Part shown: positions 30,889-33,538 of the stretch, piece after piece
Layout: each line of letters opens with the position of its first letter
Numbering within the stretch: the first letter of the stretch is position 1
DNA from: Cudoniella acicularis
Taxonomy: Eukaryota; Ascomycota; Leotiomycetes; Helotiales; Helotiaceae
Assembly (NCBI GenBank): GCA_013054445.1
Contig: JAAMPI010000518.1
Location: forward strand, 1 to 33,538
Direction: 5' to 3'
Length of the DNA stretch: 33,538 bases
The notes under the pieces: model-generated
Seen by the model: only the letters and a program-made list of their open reading frames with translations
Told to the model about the DNA's origin: nothing
Databases searched by the model: none
Translations under genes and position numbers: made by a program

Positions 30889-31500
30889 TCAGCTTCTATC
30901 AAACCAACAACAACTGACTAGGATATTTTCCCCCCTATCTTTGAAGAACTTCTGGAGTTGTGAAACGAGTTATGGTGCACTTGTTGATGGATTGTGGCAA
31001 GCAATGTTTGGGAGATCTCGCTTCTGGACAAGATAAAGTCGTTCTTGGTCAGTTAGAACTACTTCTTCAAGCCTAGGAAACTGGTCAAAGTAATGCATCA
31101 TACCCTTATCGAACCAGACTTTGTCTCTGACAATCCCAAATATCATAAGTCGATTTATGAGCGTTGGATCAGCGATAAAACCCGAGATTTTAGTGTTGAT
31201 TTATACGTTCCATTTTGTGATGCGGACAAAGTCGCATGCTTGGTTGATGTAGAGTGTTCTCCACCCGGGGAAGCCAGGAATGCGTACCGCGGTACGTCTC
31301 AGAATCTTCTTCGCCAACGAGCGGGAGTTGTGGCAAACGTGTAAAGCCACTGGTGACAGGAAACGCACGAGCCTGCCGTGCCATCATTCATGGAAGCAAT
31401 CTCCTCCATTAATGGCACGCGAGTCTGATATAGTGATTTGCCATACGATATTCTGGAGCTCGACGGGCAATCTAGGAAATAAAACAAAGCTGCGAAGCAT
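30889..31500 (-). pseudogene. Second 2EXR-domain gene, three in-frame stops
   Basis: On the minus strand one frame runs from ATG 31500 to TGA 30889-30891, broken by TGA at 31384-31386, TAA at 31201-31203 and TAA at 30970-30972. No frameshift is needed. The start is a textbook 2EXR opening (FVLFPRLPVELQNIVWQI). Further motifs are LHVCHNSRSLAKK (the second repeat), LYINQACDFVRITKW, MHYFDQFPRLEEVVL and LQKFFKDRG. The total is about 200 codons, short for the family, so the C-terminus may also be lost. The opposite strand's 83-codon frame at 31093 is a shadow. It is a different member from the neighbouring 2EXR gene, not a recent copy. Confidence 0.75.
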
Positions 31501-32783
31501 AACTGGTGGAAAATGTAGTACATGAGTTTGGCAGCATGGTATTTTCCTAGCGCTGATCTCGTTTTGTAGATAAACAATAATATTAAATTAAGGTGCCAGA
31601 TGTGGCCCCCTTAAAACATTTAATCAGCTCCTTATTTAGACAGAACGAAGAGCTAGCTAAGTCGGGGCTTGTCAGACGCAAAGCGAAGTAGTGTCCTAAT
31701 ATCAAGGATATATTTTTGGTCCAGTCTGCAGGAGAACAATTGTTAAAGAGCCTCGTAAATATTATAAATCCACACTTTTAAAAGAAACTAAATTCTAGAT
31801 ATATTATAATGGAGAGCGCACCACAACAATACCACTACCTGCGACCGGTGCAAGGTTTCAAGTGGAGTTCCACCTGTGCCGGAAGGGCTGGAAAGACATG
31901 ATCAGTATCAACAACCAGGTGCCTCCTTGCACCTTGCGAAGGCAGTTGCAAGTGCAGGTCTACAATCCCCATTATAACAAAGAGGAAGGCACAGTACAGT
32001 AAAAAAAAAATGTCCTGGGTCTAGGTGCACCTTCACAACCAACAGGAGGCAAATTTAAAAAGAGTAATACCAGGTAATTCAGTATAGAAATGTTTCCATA
32101 ACATTTTCTATTTCCGTCTTTAGACCTGAGCTACTACTGCTTTAGCCTAAGCTACAGGTGAGTAAACTTAAGCCGAGGGTGAGCACTCCTAAGCACTGCC
32201 TGAGTACACGCTAGGTAAGCCTGAGTATGTATTAAAGAGCTATTTTAGTATCCGCAGGGGCTTGTTTTAGCTCCCTTAAGGCCCGGCTATACTTTCCTCG
32301 TCTTGCCTCCAGGGGGGGGGGGGGTCCTGTTTTAGCTCTGATAAGGATCCCTCTAGAACTATTTTTAGATCTATATTCGCTTATATAAACGCGATACTTA
32401 TAAGGTTAAACGGCTCGGCTATATTTTTTTATAACGTCTCTTTAACGTCTATAAAGTAATTTTATATAAGATAGATTTTTGTTATAGATCTGGTATAACG
32501 TACAGTCCTGTTACTAGGGAGACTCAGACAGTGTAGCGCTATATGCTACAAGAGCTCTGACACGGCCCCCTAGCCCCTTATCATGTGCCCTCGCTTGCCA
32601 GCACTCACCTCCTGTATATAGACCCCTTAAGGGACGTCGAGAGAGAAACACTTTGAAGAACAATCCTAGTTTCTCTATACAGGCTATTACGTGTTATTCC
32701 ATGACCTCATTCAAGGCAATATCAACTAATAATTTTAGCTCTCTTACTCACTGAACCCGTTGTTTTCTTGTTCTCCCTATAGA
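31501..32783. repeat. TA-rich, RIP-like repeat relics
   Basis: About 1.3 kb without a gene. From about 32240 to 32520 the sequence is dominated by TTTATA, CTATAT and TATAAG words with few CpA, as in RIP-mutated transposons. A run of 13 G stands at 32312-32324. Near-repeats of TGTTTTAGCTC occur at 32262 and 32328, and CCTGAG words recur at 32125-32225. The stretch around 32508-32700, with TGTATATAGACCCC and a C-rich upstream part, looks LTR-like. I found no matching second copy or target duplication and do not call it one. Confidence 0.45.
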
Positions 32784-33110
32784 TATCATTCAGTTATGCT
32801 GTTCTATATCTCTAATTCAACTCTATTCATCCTCCTCGTTTACCAATCACAAGACGATTTGAACATTTGGCAAAGTTGTGCAGTCTTCGCAGGTATATCC
32901 GATCCTATAAACGACAAAAATAATTCCTACTGAAAAAATCCAGCAATGTCAATCGCCTCCATCCTCGCAACTATAATCGGCATTTACTAATATCAACTGT
33001 TCACAAAATATTCCAAGAGCCCACCAACCCCCAAACGTCGACTTTATATTGCCGGCATCGAGAGTGTCTTGATGCCAATCGGATTATTCGAGCTTGGTGA
33101 ATGATATAAT
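32784..33110 (+). pseudogene. Relic of a major-facilitator (DHA1-type) transporter
   Basis: In one frame the sequence reads a hydrophobic segment (STLFILLVYQSQDD), then CAVF at 32892. A plausible 51-nt intron (32893-32943, GTATAT...CCAG) leads to AMSIASILATIIGIY, a TAA stop (32988-32990), and YQLFTKYSKSPPTPKRRL. The last part, ESVLMPIGLFELG, matches the PIGLFWFGW helix start of fungal drug and polyamine transporters that follows the PExRL loop. The rest of the transporter is missing on both sides, so this is a fragment. The family call rests on the loop plus PIGLF and is moderate. Confidence 0.5.
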
Positions 33111-33424
33111 CCCCTAGGCTGAAAGTTTATTCATTTGAAAGGGTGCGCTGTTAATTTTAGTTCCTTGGATTTTGACAGCTTTTAGTTCTCAGATCCGTAA
33201 GAGAAGCAAAGTTCTAGAATTTTTAGGAAGAATGGATTCATGTACTGACTGAATTCGCAGCAAATGATATAATTGTAGTTAGCCGAGACAATTGAGAAAC
33301 GGGTAGTAAACATTAGTGAGGAAAGCCAGGGCCAGGGAGTAATTGCTCCCAAGGATACCGAATTATTGTTCTCCCGAGACCCGAAAACAACATTGCTTTC
33401 CTTTTATCCCCCTAAAGTCTATAC
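33111..33424. other. Short intergenic stretch
   Basis: About 310 bp between the transporter relic and the stop codon of the HET-type gene. No coding signal was seen; it likely holds the 3' flank of the latter. Confidence 0.4.
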
Positions 33425-33538
33425 TCAATGAATCTCGAAGCCTTGACTTAAACTCTCCACATCCCGTCCATCAACAGCCTCACCGTCCATAATCCCATGA
33501 ACATAGCACTCTCCAATAAACCTGAAATACCCACCCCC
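33425..33538 (-). CDS. C-terminal end of a HET-type (heterokaryon incompatibility) protein, partial
   Basis: From the right edge the minus strand is open for 37 codons to TGA at 33425-33427. It contains YFRFIGECYVHGIMDGEAV, the well-known tail of fungal HET-domain proteins (usually ...LVGECYVHGIMDGEA followed by a short variable end). HET proteins drive self/non-self recognition and cell death after hyphal fusion. The HET domain itself lies outside the window, and whether the gene is intact cannot be judged. No start is within the window. Confidence 0.7.
   Translation of the reverse strand, partial: GGGYFRFIGECYVHGIMDGEAVDGRDVESLSQGFEIH

Noticed and set aside
31093..31344. 83-codon plus-strand ATG frame
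   Set aside because: The minus strand at the same place carries the recognisable 2EXR relic, so this frame is a shadow.
31799..31990. Possible Zn2Cys6-like start (TTTCDRCK) in the relic region
   Set aside because: Only two cysteines in the right spacing and no basic loop or following cysteines. Probably chance.
32508..32700. LTR-like stretch starting TGTTAC with TGTATATAGACCCC
   Set aside because: No terminal CA end, partner copy or target duplication could be matched. It is described only as part of the TA-rich relic region.
1..33538. CRISPR arrays, bacterial operons, riboswitches, 5S rRNA
   Set aside because: The DNA is fungal. No regularly spaced repeats, bacterial ribosome-binding sites or 5S-like sequence were seen.

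Overview
The window is nuclear DNA of a filamentous ascomycete (Pezizomycotina). The evidence is short spliceosomal introns (about 45-130 nt) with CTAAC/CTAAT-like branch sites, Zn2Cys6 and bZIP regulators, an RTA1-family exporter, 2EXR and heterokaryon-incompatibility (HET) type genes, and TA-rich relics resembling repeat-induced point mutation (RIP). Protein similarity recalled from memory suggests Leotiomycetes/Helotiales, but this is not proven. Exon structures were worked out by hand from splice sites, frame and family similarity. In each intact multi-exon gene that starts inside the window, the exons sum to a multiple of three.

Left part (1-13.5 kb). The 3' end of a Rho-GAP gene (Rgd1-like) converges on a nine-exon sterol-glucosyltransferase-like gene (minus strand, 831 aa). 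That gene shares a 950-bp divergent promoter with a UPC2-like Zn2Cys6 regulator (plus, 413 aa). The promoter carries a 131-bp MITE-like element with about 45-bp terminal inverted repeats and two yeast-type sterol-response cores (TATACGA) 10 bp apart. A secreted type-B carboxylesterase (minus) follows, with one extra base in an A8 tract. Next come an RTA1-like membrane exporter (plus), a two-copy 76-bp repeat with palindromic ends, a membrane-protein pseudogene with two in-frame stops, a small hypothetical ORF, and a truncated epoxide-hydrolase pseudogene.

Middle (13.5-28 kb). This part is mostly housekeeping: Rho3 GTPase (minus, 209 aa), a Yap-like bZIP factor (minus, 310 aa), an intron-containing tRNA-Glu(TTC), the COPI gamma subunit SEC21 (plus, 917 aa, with a GC-AG intron), and a CDP-alcohol phosphotransferase of the CPT1/EPT1 type (plus, 408 aa). 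Long gene-poor stretches lie around the bZIP gene.

Right part (28-33.5 kb). This is an accessory, decaying region. A PD-(D/E)XK nuclease-like gene is split by a 246-bp solo LTR with a perfect 5-bp target duplication, and removing the LTR restores its frame. Divergent from it, 65 bp away, is a 2EXR-domain gene with a +1 in a T7 tract. A second 2EXR gene on the opposite strand is dead (three in-frame stops). Then come TA-rich RIP-like sequence, an MFS-transporter relic, and the C-terminal tail of a HET-type protein at the window edge.

Links between genes: Rgd1 is the known GAP for Rho3 in yeast, and both genes lie in this window. The sterol glucosyltransferase, UPC2-like factor, esterase and RTA1 exporter form a lipid-themed group, but co-regulation is only inferred. 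Two clear coding frameshifts lie in A/T homopolymers and four N bases lie in or near a G tract, so some breaks may be sequencing errors.
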